Origin: Bacillota bacterium
Lineage (GTDB): Bacteria; Bacillota; Clostridia; Peptostreptococcales; Anaerovoracaceae
Length of the DNA stretch: 57,532 nucleotides
Assembly (NCBI GenBank): GCA_016284575.1
Contig: JAEEPD010000041.1
Location: 1 to 57,532, forward strand
Direction of reading: 5' to 3'
Positions 16,594 through 24,978 of the stretch are shown one piece after another. A program made the position numbers and the translations under genes. Below the pieces are notes generated by a model. That model searched no databases and was not told the origin of the DNA. It saw only the letters and a program-made list of their open reading frames with translations. The stretch's first letter is position 1; each line of letters starts with the position of its first letter.

Positions 16594-17745
16594 TTATTCG
16601 CTTATCTCGAGACTGCTCACGTTCGGGTTCATGATGCACACGTAGCTGTGTCCCTTGCCCAGCTTAAGAGCCTCGCCGTTTTCAAGGGTGTAGCTCAGGG
16701 GATGATTGCGGTCAGACCTGCTCCACTTGATGGGCACGCTCTTGCCGCCGCAGAAATAGGTTCCCTTGCCGCTGCCCACGGTGTCGACTCTCAGACGCCC
16801 CTCGCTGTCCAGGACCTTAGTGGTGGTCTGAAGCACCAGCACGTTGGTGACACCCACCTGCTCGCCGGTGTTGCCGTCGATGTATTCGCCCCTGCTCTTG
16901 TTCACCTTGTGGTTTATCTTGTAGAGCCCGGAGTCCTTGTCGTAGACGAACTCAGTGGTCTTGTAGGCAGAGAAGTACATGACTATGTCCCCTGCGGGGC
17001 TGCCGTTTGCAGGCGTGCCGTCATCCACGAATTCCTGAGGATAGCTGTAGGATGAATCGTGCTCCAGGCGCTTGAAATAGCCCTTGCCAAGGTAGGTCAT
17101 GATCCGCTCGCCCGAAGTCATGAGAGTATGCTCAAAGGGCACTCCGGCGCTGGTCCTGCTCTTTTCTCTCCAGAAGCAGGCATCGTCCTTGGGGCCGCCC
17201 TCAACTCCGTCGATGTGGTCCATCTTCCAGCCGCGGATGTTCTTATATGCCTCATCGCTGCCGCCTGCGTGAACGTAGATGGCATCGTGGCCTGTGGCCA
17301 GCTCCGCGTAGTAGAGCCTGGCGGAGCGTATGCTGCCTATGGTCCCCACATCCTTTACGGTCTGGAACAACGCCAGCATGCGGGTGATGCCGCCTTCGGC
17401 GGGCACCTCATATATTATGTCTGCCTGGGAGACGCCCAGCTGGGGCAGAGCCTTTTCGTGGTCGTTGATCATGACGGCTATGGGCCTGAGCTTTTCATCC
17501 TCCGGCTCCATGGGCAGACCGCTTAAGGGATTGGTCCCTGCAGGGCCCTCGGGCTGAGGGGGCTCGGGAGGCTCAGGCGGTGCGGGAGGATCGTCCGGCA
17601 CCTGGGGCTTTATATCTACAGCGCTCTGGGTGGTCTCGTTTTCTCCGGGCCCCGGAGCGGGGTCTGCAGGCTCGTCCTTTCCGCTGCAGGCAGCCAGTGC
17701 AAGCAGCATGGCAATAACAAGCAATAACGAAAGAAATCTCTTCAT
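16594..17745 (-). CDS. DUF3048 (YerB-like) lipoprotein
   Basis: 383 residues. A signal peptide ends in the lipobox LAAC with Cys20, so this is an exported lipoprotein. A Pro/Glu-rich linker (about 25-70) precedes the DUF3048 domain. This begins with NPLSGLPMEPEDEKLRPIAV, then SQADIIYEVPAEGGITRMLAL and IGSIRSARLYYAELA, which is diagnostic for YerB-like proteins. The second half has TNVLVLQTTTKVLDSEGR, GSGKGTYFCGG and WSRSDRNHPLSY. The biochemical function is unknown. The upstream region holds a TTGACC promoter and a 6-base inverted repeat overlapping its -10. Confidence 0.9.
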   Translation of the reverse strand: MKRFLSLLLVIAMLLALAACSGKDEPADPAPGPGENETTQSAVDIKPQVPDDPPAPPEPPEPPQPEGPAGTNPLSGLPMEPEDEKLRPIAVMINDHEKALPQLGVSQADIIYEVPAEGGITRMLALFQTVKDVGTIGSIRSARLYYAELATGHDAIYVHAGGSDEAYKNIRGWKMDHIDGVEGGPKDDACFWREKSRTSAGVPFEHTLMTSGERIMTYLGKGYFKRLEHDSSYSYPQEFVDDGTPANGSPAGDIVMYFSAYKTTEFVYDKDSGLYKINHKVNKSRGEYIDGNTGEQVGVTNVLVLQTTTKVLDSEGRLRVDTVGSGKGTYFCGGKSVPIKWSRSDRNHPLSYTLENGEALKLGKGHSYVCIMNPNVSSLEISE

Positions 17746-17765
17746 ATTGTTAGAATCTCCTTTTC

Positions 17766-17806
17766 ATACCACTACATATGGTATCAATTATAAGCAAAAA
17801 GGTCAA
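17766..17806 (-). promoter_or_regulatory. Promoter with overlapping inverted repeat upstream of the DUF3048 gene
   Basis: Minus strand: TTGACC (17801-17806), a 17-base spacer, TACCAT (17778-17783). An inverted repeat ATACCA-N7-TGGTAT (17766-17784) covers the -10. A perfect TATAAT also lies within the spacer but has no matching -35. Confidence 0.45.
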
Positions 17807-17832
17807 GAAAAAAGAGGCATTTCTGCCTCTTT
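17805..17832 (-). terminator. Terminator of the Na/Pi transporter gene
   Basis: Nine perfect pairs (17811-17819 with 17824-17832) around a 4-base loop are followed on the minus strand by TTTTTTCTT. The T-run abuts the -35 of the next promoter. Confidence 0.85.
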
Positions 17833-17863
17833 GTATGTATGTTCAGAATATAGGAACTGCGTT

Positions 17864-19702
17864 CTACTGCTCCTCCGAGATGCGGTCGATGGTCAGCTGG
17901 TCGCCGTCCTTTCCTATGTGATCCAGGCGGGACATGTACTTTCTGTTCTCTGCCTCCAGCTCGTCGTTGTAGCGGGAGTCGAAGCCGCTGCGAAGGCCGC
18001 GCACATATTCGTGCTCCATCTCAGCAGTATTGTCGCCGAAGAGGGCTATGGTGTGGAGACCCACGTTGGAGCACTGGTCAGAGATACGCTCCACATTCAC
18101 CAGCATATCCAGGAAGATGAAGCCTGAATCCACGGAGCATTCGCCGTTCTTCAGACGGTTCAGGTGAGCGTCTCTCAGGTAATCCACCAGGCGGTCCACC
18201 ACCTCTTCAACAGGCTCTATATGAAGAGCGTTTTCAAAATCGCTGTCGCAGAAGGCCTTCAGTGTGTATCCGGCTATCTCGTCAATGGCATCGTGGAGCA
18301 GGTGAAGCTCCTCCAGAGCTGAAACGGAGAAGGACGCGCCTCTTTCCCTGAGCTCCTTTGCCTTTTCGATCAGGTTCAGAGCGTGGTCGCCTATCCTTTC
18401 AAACTCGGTGACACACTTGAGATAGTAGTTGAGAAGGTCCATGTTGCGGTCAAGATTTATATGACCTGCAAGCTTTGCAAGGTATTCGCTTCCGAGGTCT
18501 GTCATACGGTCTATGTAATCCTCGGTGCGGATGACATGCTCTGCCTTGGCTTCGTCGTATTCCATCAGGCAGTCCATTGCCATGGAGGTGTTTTCAAAGG
18601 CAGCCTCAGCTATATCCTTTACGCCTCTGAAGGCGGAATCCAGAGCCAGACCGGGGGTCTTGAACAGAGCCTCATCAAAGAGGGAGAAGTCGGGACTGTA
18701 GTCCTCCTCCACAACATCGTCCTTGACGATCTTTCTGGCCAGCACCTCCAGATAGCCGCAGAAGGGGAGCAGCAGAAGGCCGCAGCTGAGCTTGAAGAAG
18801 GTGTGGATATTGGCTATGCCGCCGGAATGCAGCGGAGCAGTCCAGAAATCGCCGAAGACTCCGAAGCTCTTAAGAATCAGCACTGCGGTGAAGATGATCA
18901 CCACCTGAGCCAGATTGAACAGCACCTGTATGATGCCTGTTCTTTTCTGATCATCCTTAGCTCCTATGGAGCAGACTATGGCAGTGGTGACTGCGTCGCC
19001 CACGTAGATGCCAAGAAGTATCGAATAGATAGAGCCGAAGCTCAAAGCCCCGGTTACGGATAAGGCCTGAAGTATACCTACTGATGCAGAGGAGCTCTGG
19101 ATAAGGAAGGCCACTGCTGCGCCTGCGAGAAAGCCCAGAAGAGGATTGCCGCCAAGCCCAAGGAACAAGTCCTTGAAGGCCTGGGAGCCTGAGAGCTGGC
19201 TTACCGAGGCAGACATATTCATAAGTCCGGTAAACAGGATGCCAAAGCCCATGGCTACGCCGCCGATGGTTTTCGCATTGCTCTTTTTTGATATCATTAT
19301 GAGCAGTATTCCGATGACGGAAGCAAGCGGCGCAAGGGTCGAGGGCTTGAAGAAGTTCATGATGGAGCCGCTGCCCGCGTTCAGATCCATAAGACGGATG
19401 ATCTGAGCGGTGATGGTGGTACCCACATTGGCGCCCATTATTATTCCGAGAGACTGGTGCAGGCTTATGATGCCGGCACCCACAAGACCAGAGCACAGCA
19501 CTATGGTAGCTGTGGAGCTCTGGATGATGGCAGTAACAGCCATGCCCAGGAAAAAGCTCTTTATGGGGTTATTGGTGACCTTGTCCATGGCCTTTTTCAG
19601 GGCTCCGGTGGAGCTGCTCCGCAGTCCGTCGCCCATGATGTTCATGCCATAGAGGAAAAGCGCCAAACCTCCAAACATGGTGATGATGTCGAAAATAGTC
19701 AT
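17864..19702 (-). CDS. Na/Pi cotransporter family protein with PhoU-like C-terminal domain
   Basis: 612 residues. The N-terminal half has about eight to nine membrane segments with the paired QSST motifs of NptA/SLC34-type transporters: AIIQSSTATIVL near residues 59-70 and FLIQSSSASVGI in the second repeat, with GANVGTTITAQ. From about residue 340 a soluble helical domain with PhoU-type heptads continues (AEHVIRTEDYIDRMTDLGSE, ERIGDHALNLIEKA, VERISDQCSN). The family imports phosphate with sodium, and the PhoU domain is thought to regulate it. It has its own promoter (TTGAAA-17-TAATAT) and terminator. No pho-type genes are adjacent, so phosphate specificity is from family only. Confidence 0.9.
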   Translation of the reverse strand: MTIFDIITMFGGLALFLYGMNIMGDGLRSSSTGALKKAMDKVTNNPIKSFFLGMAVTAIIQSSTATIVLCSGLVGAGIISLHQSLGIIMGANVGTTITAQIIRLMDLNAGSGSIMNFFKPSTLAPLASVIGILLIMISKKSNAKTIGGVAMGFGILFTGLMNMSASVSQLSGSQAFKDLFLGLGGNPLLGFLAGAAVAFLIQSSSASVGILQALSVTGALSFGSIYSILLGIYVGDAVTTAIVCSIGAKDDQKRTGIIQVLFNLAQVVIIFTAVLILKSFGVFGDFWTAPLHSGGIANIHTFFKLSCGLLLLPFCGYLEVLARKIVKDDVVEEDYSPDFSLFDEALFKTPGLALDSAFRGVKDIAEAAFENTSMAMDCLMEYDEAKAEHVIRTEDYIDRMTDLGSEYLAKLAGHINLDRNMDLLNYYLKCVTEFERIGDHALNLIEKAKELRERGASFSVSALEELHLLHDAIDEIAGYTLKAFCDSDFENALHIEPVEEVVDRLVDYLRDAHLNRLKNGECSVDSGFIFLDMLVNVERISDQCSNVGLHTIALFGDNTAEMEHEYVRGLRSGFDSRYNDELEAENRKYMSRLDHIGKDGDQLTIDRISEEQ

Positions 19703-19745
19703 AAGAATTCCTTATGTAAATAAATAAAAAATTTATACCTCACAT

Positions 19746-19774
19746 ATATTATCACCAGACCGGAGCTCTTTCAA
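19746..19774 (-). promoter_or_regulatory. Promoter of the Na/Pi transporter gene
   Basis: Minus strand TTGAAA (19769-19774), a 17-base spacer, TAATAT (19746-19751). The start codon lies about 37 bases after the predicted transcription start, behind AAGGA. Confidence 0.5.
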
Positions 19775-19794
19775 GATACAAAATTGTCAAAAGC

Positions 19795-19824
19795 TTATCA
19801 ATTTTTTGATAATATACTTTATCA
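19795..19824. repeat. Three evenly spaced TTATCA/TGATAA half-sites
   Basis: TTATCA (19795-19800), TGATAA (19807-19812) and TTATCA (19819-19824) alternate in orientation, with exactly six bases between neighbours. They lie in the divergent intergenic region between the Na/Pi transporter and the foldase lipoprotein. This looks like a multi-site operator; the binding protein is unknown. Confidence 0.45.
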
Positions 19825-19926
19825 TAGTAAATAGTGCAAAAAAAACTACAATTTCTTCACACAAAGCCTGCGGCTTGTGGTATATTATCATGGTTGTTTA
19901 AAAATCAAAAGAGGAGAACCCCAATC

Positions 19927-20958
19927 ATGAAAAAATACAGCAAAATTGCTTCCCTCCTGCTCATCCTGGCGCTGAGCCTTGGCATGCTGGCAGGCTGCGG
20001 AGACGAAGAAGGCAGCGATTCACTTTACAGCCAGGGCCTCAACAGCGACGGCTACTACAATGTCAAGGCTTCCGACTACGTCAAGCTTGGCGACTACAGC
20101 AAGCTGACAGTGACCCAGTCTCAGATCAAGGACGCAGAGGAATCCATCCTCCACAGCTATCCCCTTACAAACCAGATCACCGACAGAGCCGCAACCTGGT
20201 TCGATACAGTCAACATCGACTATTCCGGTTCATATAACGGCGAGAAATTCGACGGGGGCACAGCCACCGGCCAGCAGGTCACCATAGGCTCAGGCCAGTA
20301 CGTCGGCGGCTTTGAGGAAGGCATCATAGGACATATGCCCGGAGAGACCTTCACCATCGATGTCACCTTCCCCGATCCCTATCCCAACAACACCGCGCTG
20401 TCCGGCGCTGTTACCCAGTTTGAGATCAAACTCAACTACATCATCGATTATCAGTATCTTGAGGAGATCACCGACGATTTTGTGAGCACCAACTTTGCAG
20501 GCTACGGCTGGAATACTAAAGACCAGCTCTTAGACTACATCAAGTACAGCACTGCATTCGAATCTCTGGCAGAGTCCTCCGAGGTCTCCGAAGTTCCCGA
20601 GGCTCTCACCGATTACTTCGTAAACACCTACATCGCGGACCAGACCCGCACAGCAGAACAGTACGGCATGACCCTTGAGGATCTGCTGAACATCTATAAC
20701 ATCAGCGAAGATGAGCTCAGAGCTGACTACCGCGAGCAGGCAGAGATGTATGCAAGAGAGGCCCTGATCCTGCAGGCAATCGCAGAGGACAGCAACGTCA
20801 AGGTCAGCAAGAAGGAGCTCAGAGACTTCTTCCTTGAGCAGACCGGAAGCAGCTACTACACAGAGCATAAGAAGAACTACGGCCTGCCCTATCTGAAGCA
20901 GTCCGTCATCAGATATAAGATAGAAAATATGCTCAAAGAGCGTATTGAAATCGAATAG
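19927..20958 (+). CDS. FKBP/trigger-factor-like foldase lipoprotein
   Basis: 343 residues from the ATG at 19927, preceded by AGGAG. A signal peptide with lipobox LAGC (Cys24) predicts a lipid-anchored extracytoplasmic protein. An FKBP-type peptidyl-prolyl isomerase domain runs from about 115 to 195 (DTVNIDYSGSYNGEKFDGG, GGFEEGIIGHMPGE, VTFPDPYP). It is followed by the helical C-terminal arm typical of trigger factor (about 200-343). The ribosome-binding N-terminal domain of cytosolic trigger factor is absent, replaced by the lipoprotein signal. It is likely an extracellular folding helper in the place of PrsA. It heads a plus-strand run with the DUF1292 gene 67 bases downstream. Confidence 0.85.
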   Translation: MKKYSKIASLLLILALSLGMLAGCGDEEGSDSLYSQGLNSDGYYNVKASDYVKLGDYSKLTVTQSQIKDAEESILHSYPLTNQITDRAATWFDTVNIDYSGSYNGEKFDGGTATGQQVTIGSGQYVGGFEEGIIGHMPGETFTIDVTFPDPYPNNTALSGAVTQFEIKLNYIIDYQYLEEITDDFVSTNFAGYGWNTKDQLLDYIKYSTAFESLAESSEVSEVPEALTDYFVNTYIADQTRTAEQYGMTLEDLLNIYNISEDELRADYREQAEMYAREALILQAIAEDSNVKVSKKELRDFFLEQTGSSYYTEHKKNYGLPYLKQSVIRYKIENMLKERIEIE

Positions 20959-21025
20959 TTTTCTATGCTAAAATAAATGGTCAGATGGCCCTCGGGCCCT
21001 ATACTACAATACGGAGGAAATAATA

Positions 21026-21304
21026 ATGGCAGACGATGTAAAGAAGAACATCGACGACGAAGCTGAATTCATTACCCTTGAGTTTGACGACGGCACAGAG
21101 GTTGAAGCCGAGATCATGGGCATCTTCGAGGTGGAGGGCAAGGAATACATTGCTCTGATCCCCGACGATGACAGCGATGACGTTTATCTCTACGGCTACA
21201 AGGAAGTAAGCGACGAGGAGTTCGAGCTCATCGACATCGAAGACGACGACGAGTTCAACAAGGTAGTTGCAGAATTCGACAAGCTGACAGAAGAAGACGA
21301 ATAA
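21026..21304 (+). CDS. DUF1292 small acidic protein
   Basis: 92 residues, very acidic (many Asp/Glu, especially the last 30 residues). The DUF1292 core is ITLEFDDGTEVEAEIMGIF, EGKEYIALIPDDD, then DDVYLYGYKE. Such proteins (YrzB-like) are common in Firmicutes and of unknown function. A GGAGG ribosome site precedes the ATG. The next gene begins 9 bases after the stop behind its own AAGGAG, so the two are one operon. The usual neighbour in other genomes, a Holliday-junction resolvase, is not present. Confidence 0.88.
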   Translation: MADDVKKNIDDEAEFITLEFDDGTEVEAEIMGIFEVEGKEYIALIPDDDSDDVYLYGYKEVSDEEFELIDIEDDDEFNKVVAEFDKLTEEDE

Positions 21305-21313
21305 GGAGCTGAC

Positions 21314-22696
21314 ATGAAACACTACGATATCATTATCGTAGGTGCCGGCGCTTCCGGAGTGTTCATGGCTTATGAGCTCACCCGGAAGAATAACAATGCA
21401 ACAGTGCTTATGCTGGACAGAGGCGCGGCCATTGCCGAGCGCAAGTGTCCCATTCATGAAGGGAGAGTGGATCACTGCATACGCTGTAATCCTTGCCATA
21501 TCATGAACGGATACGGTGGCGCAGGAACTCTCTCAGACGGAAAGTACAATATCACCACCGAATTCGGTGGTGATTTGCATTTATATGTAGGCACCGAACA
21601 AGCCATGGAGCTCATGGAATATGTGGATGAGGTACTCTGCAGCTTCGGAGGGTCCGAGGCCAGACTCTTTTCCACCGCCAGCTCGGACCTTAAGACAAAG
21701 GCACTGCAGAACGACCTTCACCTTCTGAGCGCCAGGGTCAGACACCTGGGCACTGACAGAAACGTGGAGATACTCGGCCGCATCTACGATTACTGCAAAG
21801 ACCGCATAGACATGCGCTTCCGCACAGACGTGGATATCGTCAGCAGAGAGGCTGACGGCAGCTTCAGGGTGGTCACCGCAAAGGGCGATGAATTCTCCTG
21901 CGATAAGCTGGTTCTTGCCACCGGCCGCTCAGGCTCCAAGTGGATCTCCGAGATGTGCAGAAGGCTGGGCATCCAGACCCGCTCAAACCGCGTGGACATC
22001 GGCCTTCGGGTGGAGCTTCCCGCGGAGATATTCAGGCATATAACCGACGAGGTCTACGAAAGCAAGCTGGTATACAAGACCAAGAAGTACAACGATCTTG
22101 TGCGTACCTTCTGCATGAATCCCTACGGCGAGGTGGTCACCGAAAACACCAACGGCATTGTGACTGTCAACGGCCACAGCTATTCGGATCCCGCCCTTCA
22201 GAGCGAAAACACCAACTTCGCCCTGCTGGTCGCCAATAACTTTACGGAGCCCTTCAAGGACAGCAACGAGTACGGCGAATCCATAGCCAGGCTCTCCAAT
22301 ATGCTGGGCGGCGGCGTGCTTTTGCAGCGCTTCGGCGATCTTGTGAAGGGCCGCAGGTCCAACGAGAGCCGCATGAAAAAATGCTTCACCAGGCCCACTC
22401 TTAAGGCAACGCCGGGAGATCTGAGCCTTGTGATGCCAAAGCGTCAGCTGGATGACATCATCGAGATGGTCTATCAGCTGGACAGGATAGCCCCGGGCAC
22501 CGCCAACGAGGACACCCTGCTTTACGGCGTGGAGGTTAAATTCTATAACTCGACAGTGGAGCTCAGCGGCGATCTGGAAACGAAGATCCCCGGACTCTAC
22601 GTGCTGGGCGACGGCTCCGGAGTCACCCATTCCCTGTCACAGGCCAGCGCCTCCGGCGTTTACGTGGCCAGAAAGCTGGCAGAACAGTATTCGTAG
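21314..22696 (+). CDS. FAD-dependent oxidoreductase (COG2509-type)
   Basis: 460 residues. The N-terminal dinucleotide-binding motif is IIIVGAGASGVFMAYEL. A Cys-rich segment CIRCNPCHIMNGYGGAG lies around residues 55-72, followed by GTLSDGKYN. KLVLATGRSGSKW and a C-terminal GLYVLGDGSGVTHSLSQASASG close the FAD site. This matches the FAD-dependent protein family often called uncharacterised FAD-dependent dehydrogenases. Substrate and electron partner are unknown. It stands between the DUF1292 gene and an MFS transporter, with only 9 bases on either side. Confidence 0.85.
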   Translation: MKHYDIIIVGAGASGVFMAYELTRKNNNATVLMLDRGAAIAERKCPIHEGRVDHCIRCNPCHIMNGYGGAGTLSDGKYNITTEFGGDLHLYVGTEQAMELMEYVDEVLCSFGGSEARLFSTASSDLKTKALQNDLHLLSARVRHLGTDRNVEILGRIYDYCKDRIDMRFRTDVDIVSREADGSFRVVTAKGDEFSCDKLVLATGRSGSKWISEMCRRLGIQTRSNRVDIGLRVELPAEIFRHITDEVYESKLVYKTKKYNDLVRTFCMNPYGEVVTENTNGIVTVNGHSYSDPALQSENTNFALLVANNFTEPFKDSNEYGESIARLSNMLGGGVLLQRFGDLVKGRRSNESRMKKCFTRPTLKATPGDLSLVMPKRQLDDIIEMVYQLDRIAPGTANEDTLLYGVEVKFYNSTVELSGDLETKIPGLYVLGDGSGVTHSLSQASASGVYVARKLAEQYS

Positions 22697-22705
22697 GTCA
22701 TTACC

Positions 22706-23890
22706 ATGAACGATTTTAAAAAGAAACAGCTCGGCATGCTTATAAGGTGCTGCGTCTGCATAGGCTGCAGCATAGGCATGGTGAGCAACTGCATAGGTCT
22801 TTTCTACACTCCCATGGCTCAGGCTCTGGGTACGGGAAGAGGCCAGGTGGCTGCCATCTCCACCATCATCAGCCTTTCCTCCGCATTTTTTGCGCAGGTA
22901 GTGGCAAGGCTCATAAAAAAAGTACCCATCAACATCGTGATGGGCTTCGGATCACTGGTGGTGGTACTTGGATTTTTAGCCCTTTCCTTTGCGAAGCAGC
23001 TTCCGGTATTCTATGCCATAGCGGTATTCATGGGCGCAGGCGATATCTGCTTCAAGAGCCTTACCGTTTCCATGGTCCTGAGGAGCTGGTACGGAGAAAA
23101 GAGCGGCTCAAAGCTGGGCATATCCATGGCCCTCTCCGGCGTGGTGGCAGCAGTCATGAACCCCATACTTGGAAAGATAATAGAAGGCTACGGCTACGCC
23201 ATGGCCTTCAGAGTGCTGGCTCTCCTGATCGGAGTGCTCGCCATCCCCACCTGCTTCACCATAAGGCTCAATGAAAACGATGAGAGCGCAGCCGCTGCGA
23301 AAAAAGCTGCGGGAAGCGGTGAAAAGACCATCATTCCCTTCCTCGTTCTTGCAATCTTCACCACCCTTCCGGTGGCCATTTCCGGAGCCACGGGCATGAA
23401 CACCCACTTCTCATCCTTTGCAGTGAGTCTGGGCTACAGCCTCAGCTTCGGTGCTACACTGGTATCCTTCCAGAGCATATTCAATTCCGTCTGGAAGCTG
23501 GTGTACGGCTACATAGCTGACAGGCTGGGCTATGTAAGGACGAGCGTGGCCTACATGGGTATGAATATCATAGCCTGCCTGATCCTGCTGTTCTTCTCAG
23601 GCTCCAGGATAGCCATAATCGCAGGCACCTGCATCTATGCAGCTGCATTCTCCCTCAACACTGTGGGACTTCCCATACTGCTTCAGGGAGTGGCAAAGGA
23701 ACGGTTCGCGGAGATATTCGCCAACTGTACCATGGTTCAGACCATATTCTACGCGATGTTCACCACCCTTTTCGGGACCATAAGCGACACGGCCGGCAGC
23801 TACATGCCCTGCCTTCTGATGGTGATATGCTTCTCCGCCATCGGCATGGTGATGTTCATGGTCATAGGAAAAAGGACCCACACCGCATAG
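22706..23890 (+). CDS. Major facilitator superfamily transporter
   Basis: 394 residues with twelve predicted membrane segments in two halves of six, split by a charged loop near residue 195 (ENDESAAAAKKAAGSGEKT). It resembles the oxalate/formate-antiporter-like (OFA) branch of MFS with GRGQVAAISTIISLSSAFFA early on and YIADRLGY in the second half. The substrate cannot be assigned. The ribosome site is weak (GTAGG), so translation may depend on coupling to the upstream gene 9 bases away. A strong terminator follows. Confidence 0.85.
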   Translation: MNDFKKKQLGMLIRCCVCIGCSIGMVSNCIGLFYTPMAQALGTGRGQVAAISTIISLSSAFFAQVVARLIKKVPINIVMGFGSLVVVLGFLALSFAKQLPVFYAIAVFMGAGDICFKSLTVSMVLRSWYGEKSGSKLGISMALSGVVAAVMNPILGKIIEGYGYAMAFRVLALLIGVLAIPTCFTIRLNENDESAAAAKKAAGSGEKTIIPFLVLAIFTTLPVAISGATGMNTHFSSFAVSLGYSLSFGATLVSFQSIFNSVWKLVYGYIADRLGYVRTSVAYMGMNIIACLILLFFSGSRIAIIAGTCIYAAAFSLNTVGLPILLQGVAKERFAEIFANCTMVQTIFYAMFTTLFGTISDTAGSYMPCLLMVICFSAIGMVMFMVIGKRTHTA

Positions 23891-23904
23891 TGAAAAAAAA
23901 GAAA

Positions 23905-23935
23905 AAGGCAGGACCGGCGGGTCCTGTCTTTTTTA
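23905..23935 (+). terminator. Bidirectional terminator between the MFS and Ntn-hydrolase genes
   Basis: Arms 23907-23915 and 23920-23928 form nine pairs (one G-U) around GGCG, followed by TTTTTT. The 5' flank is A-rich, so the reverse strand also ends in a T-run, which suits the convergent gene ending at 23957. Confidence 0.85.
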
Positions 23936-23956
23936 TTGTCTGTAATATTTTAATGC

Positions 23957-24955
23957 TCAGTCCTGCAGCCTGTAGTGCTGTACGGCATCGTAGCGGTGGC
24001 CCACTGCCAGGTCCAGCTCACCTGCGGTAAGATCGTAGACCGCAGACCAGAGGGTGTCGCTGCGGCGCTTGCGTCCTGAGGGCTGACTCACAAGGCGCAG
24101 CACATCCATCACATCCCGCCGCTCCATGAGGCCATCGTGGTATTCCAGAAGATCCGAAACGATCTTATACCGATCCATGCCCTCGCCTTTTTTGGGGAGT
24201 CCTGAGCCCAGCCGGAAGTTGGTGACCAGGGGAGAATAAGTGATCACGGGCTCGCAATCCTCATATTCCAGCACTGCGCTTCTGCCGCTGCCGTCGGCGA
24301 ACATGAAGTGAAAATCTCTGACCCTGCTGTCTATCTGAAGGTCCTGGCTAAGGAAGATATCCAAAGCCTGGCTGAGGCTTTCGGCTTTGTCCAGCACCGT
24401 CCGCATGGCAAGGGTATTCAGAGTCTTTTTCAAGCCCCTGTCCTGCATCGTGCCCCTGCCGGGGACCACCAGAACGGAAACGAAGACGCCGTGCTCGTTC
24501 ATGCCGTCCACGCAGAGGAAAGGAAAAAGCACTGCCCTGCTCACATCAGTGATGCCGTCGGAAAGCTGGCCGGGGGTAAAGTCCAGGAAGCGGGCATTTG
24601 CCATGCCAAAGCTCTTAGTCTGACCGGGCACGCTGTTTTTAACCATGACCACCGAAAGGTCGTGCTTAAAGTCGTAATTTCTTCCCACAAGCACATGGCC
24701 TTCGCGGTTCTTTACAGTGAAGACCGTGCAGCCGCCTTCGGGCTCGGAAAGCTCCGCGGGAGCCTTAAGAAGCAGCTCCGAGAGCCGCTTCCTGAGGCTG
24801 CCATAGTCGCTCCAGCTGTCCTTAATGACCTCCTCCAGCCTGTAATCCGCCCGGTTTTCCATGGCATAGAAAGTACCGTCGCCATAGACATCTGCGATGC
24901 TTTCGACGGTCCTCTTCTGCGCTTCATTAAGGATGAACTGTGCGGGATTTGGCAT
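23957..24955 (-). CDS. Linear amide C-N hydrolase / C45-type Ntn hydrolase
   Basis: 332 residues. The probable nucleophile is Cys76 in EGGCTVFTVKNREGHVLVGR followed by NYDF, the hallmark of choloylglycine-hydrolase and acyl-CoA:6-aminopenicillanate acyltransferase-like proteins. In the C45 type the Cys becomes N-terminal after self-cleavage; GGC fits this. Further family residues are GMNEHGV and the later VTNFRLG. No signal peptide is seen. Substrate could be a bile-acid conjugate, N-acyl amino acid or beta-lactam-type amide; none can be chosen. It follows yfcE by 23 bases and is probably co-transcribed. Confidence 0.8.
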   Translation of the reverse strand: MPNPAQFILNEAQKRTVESIADVYGDGTFYAMENRADYRLEEVIKDSWSDYGSLRKRLSELLLKAPAELSEPEGGCTVFTVKNREGHVLVGRNYDFKHDLSVVMVKNSVPGQTKSFGMANARFLDFTPGQLSDGITDVSRAVLFPFLCVDGMNEHGVFVSVLVVPGRGTMQDRGLKKTLNTLAMRTVLDKAESLSQALDIFLSQDLQIDSRVRDFHFMFADGSGRSAVLEYEDCEPVITYSPLVTNFRLGSGLPKKGEGMDRYKIVSDLLEYHDGLMERRDVMDVLRLVSQPSGRKRRSDTLWSAVYDLTAGELDLAVGHRYDAVQHYRLQD

Positions 24956-24978
24956 TGCGCTGCCCTTCTTTAACGCCC

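Noticed and set aside
19795..19824. A classical Fur box
   Set aside because: The hexamers resemble Fur half-sites but the 6-base spacing does not match the 7-1-7 consensus, so only an unknown operator is proposed.
23957..24955. Bile-salt hydrolase assignment for the Ntn hydrolase
   Set aside because: The Cys is internal after about 75 residues, and sequence alone does not support bile-salt specificity; kept as a generic linear amide hydrolase.
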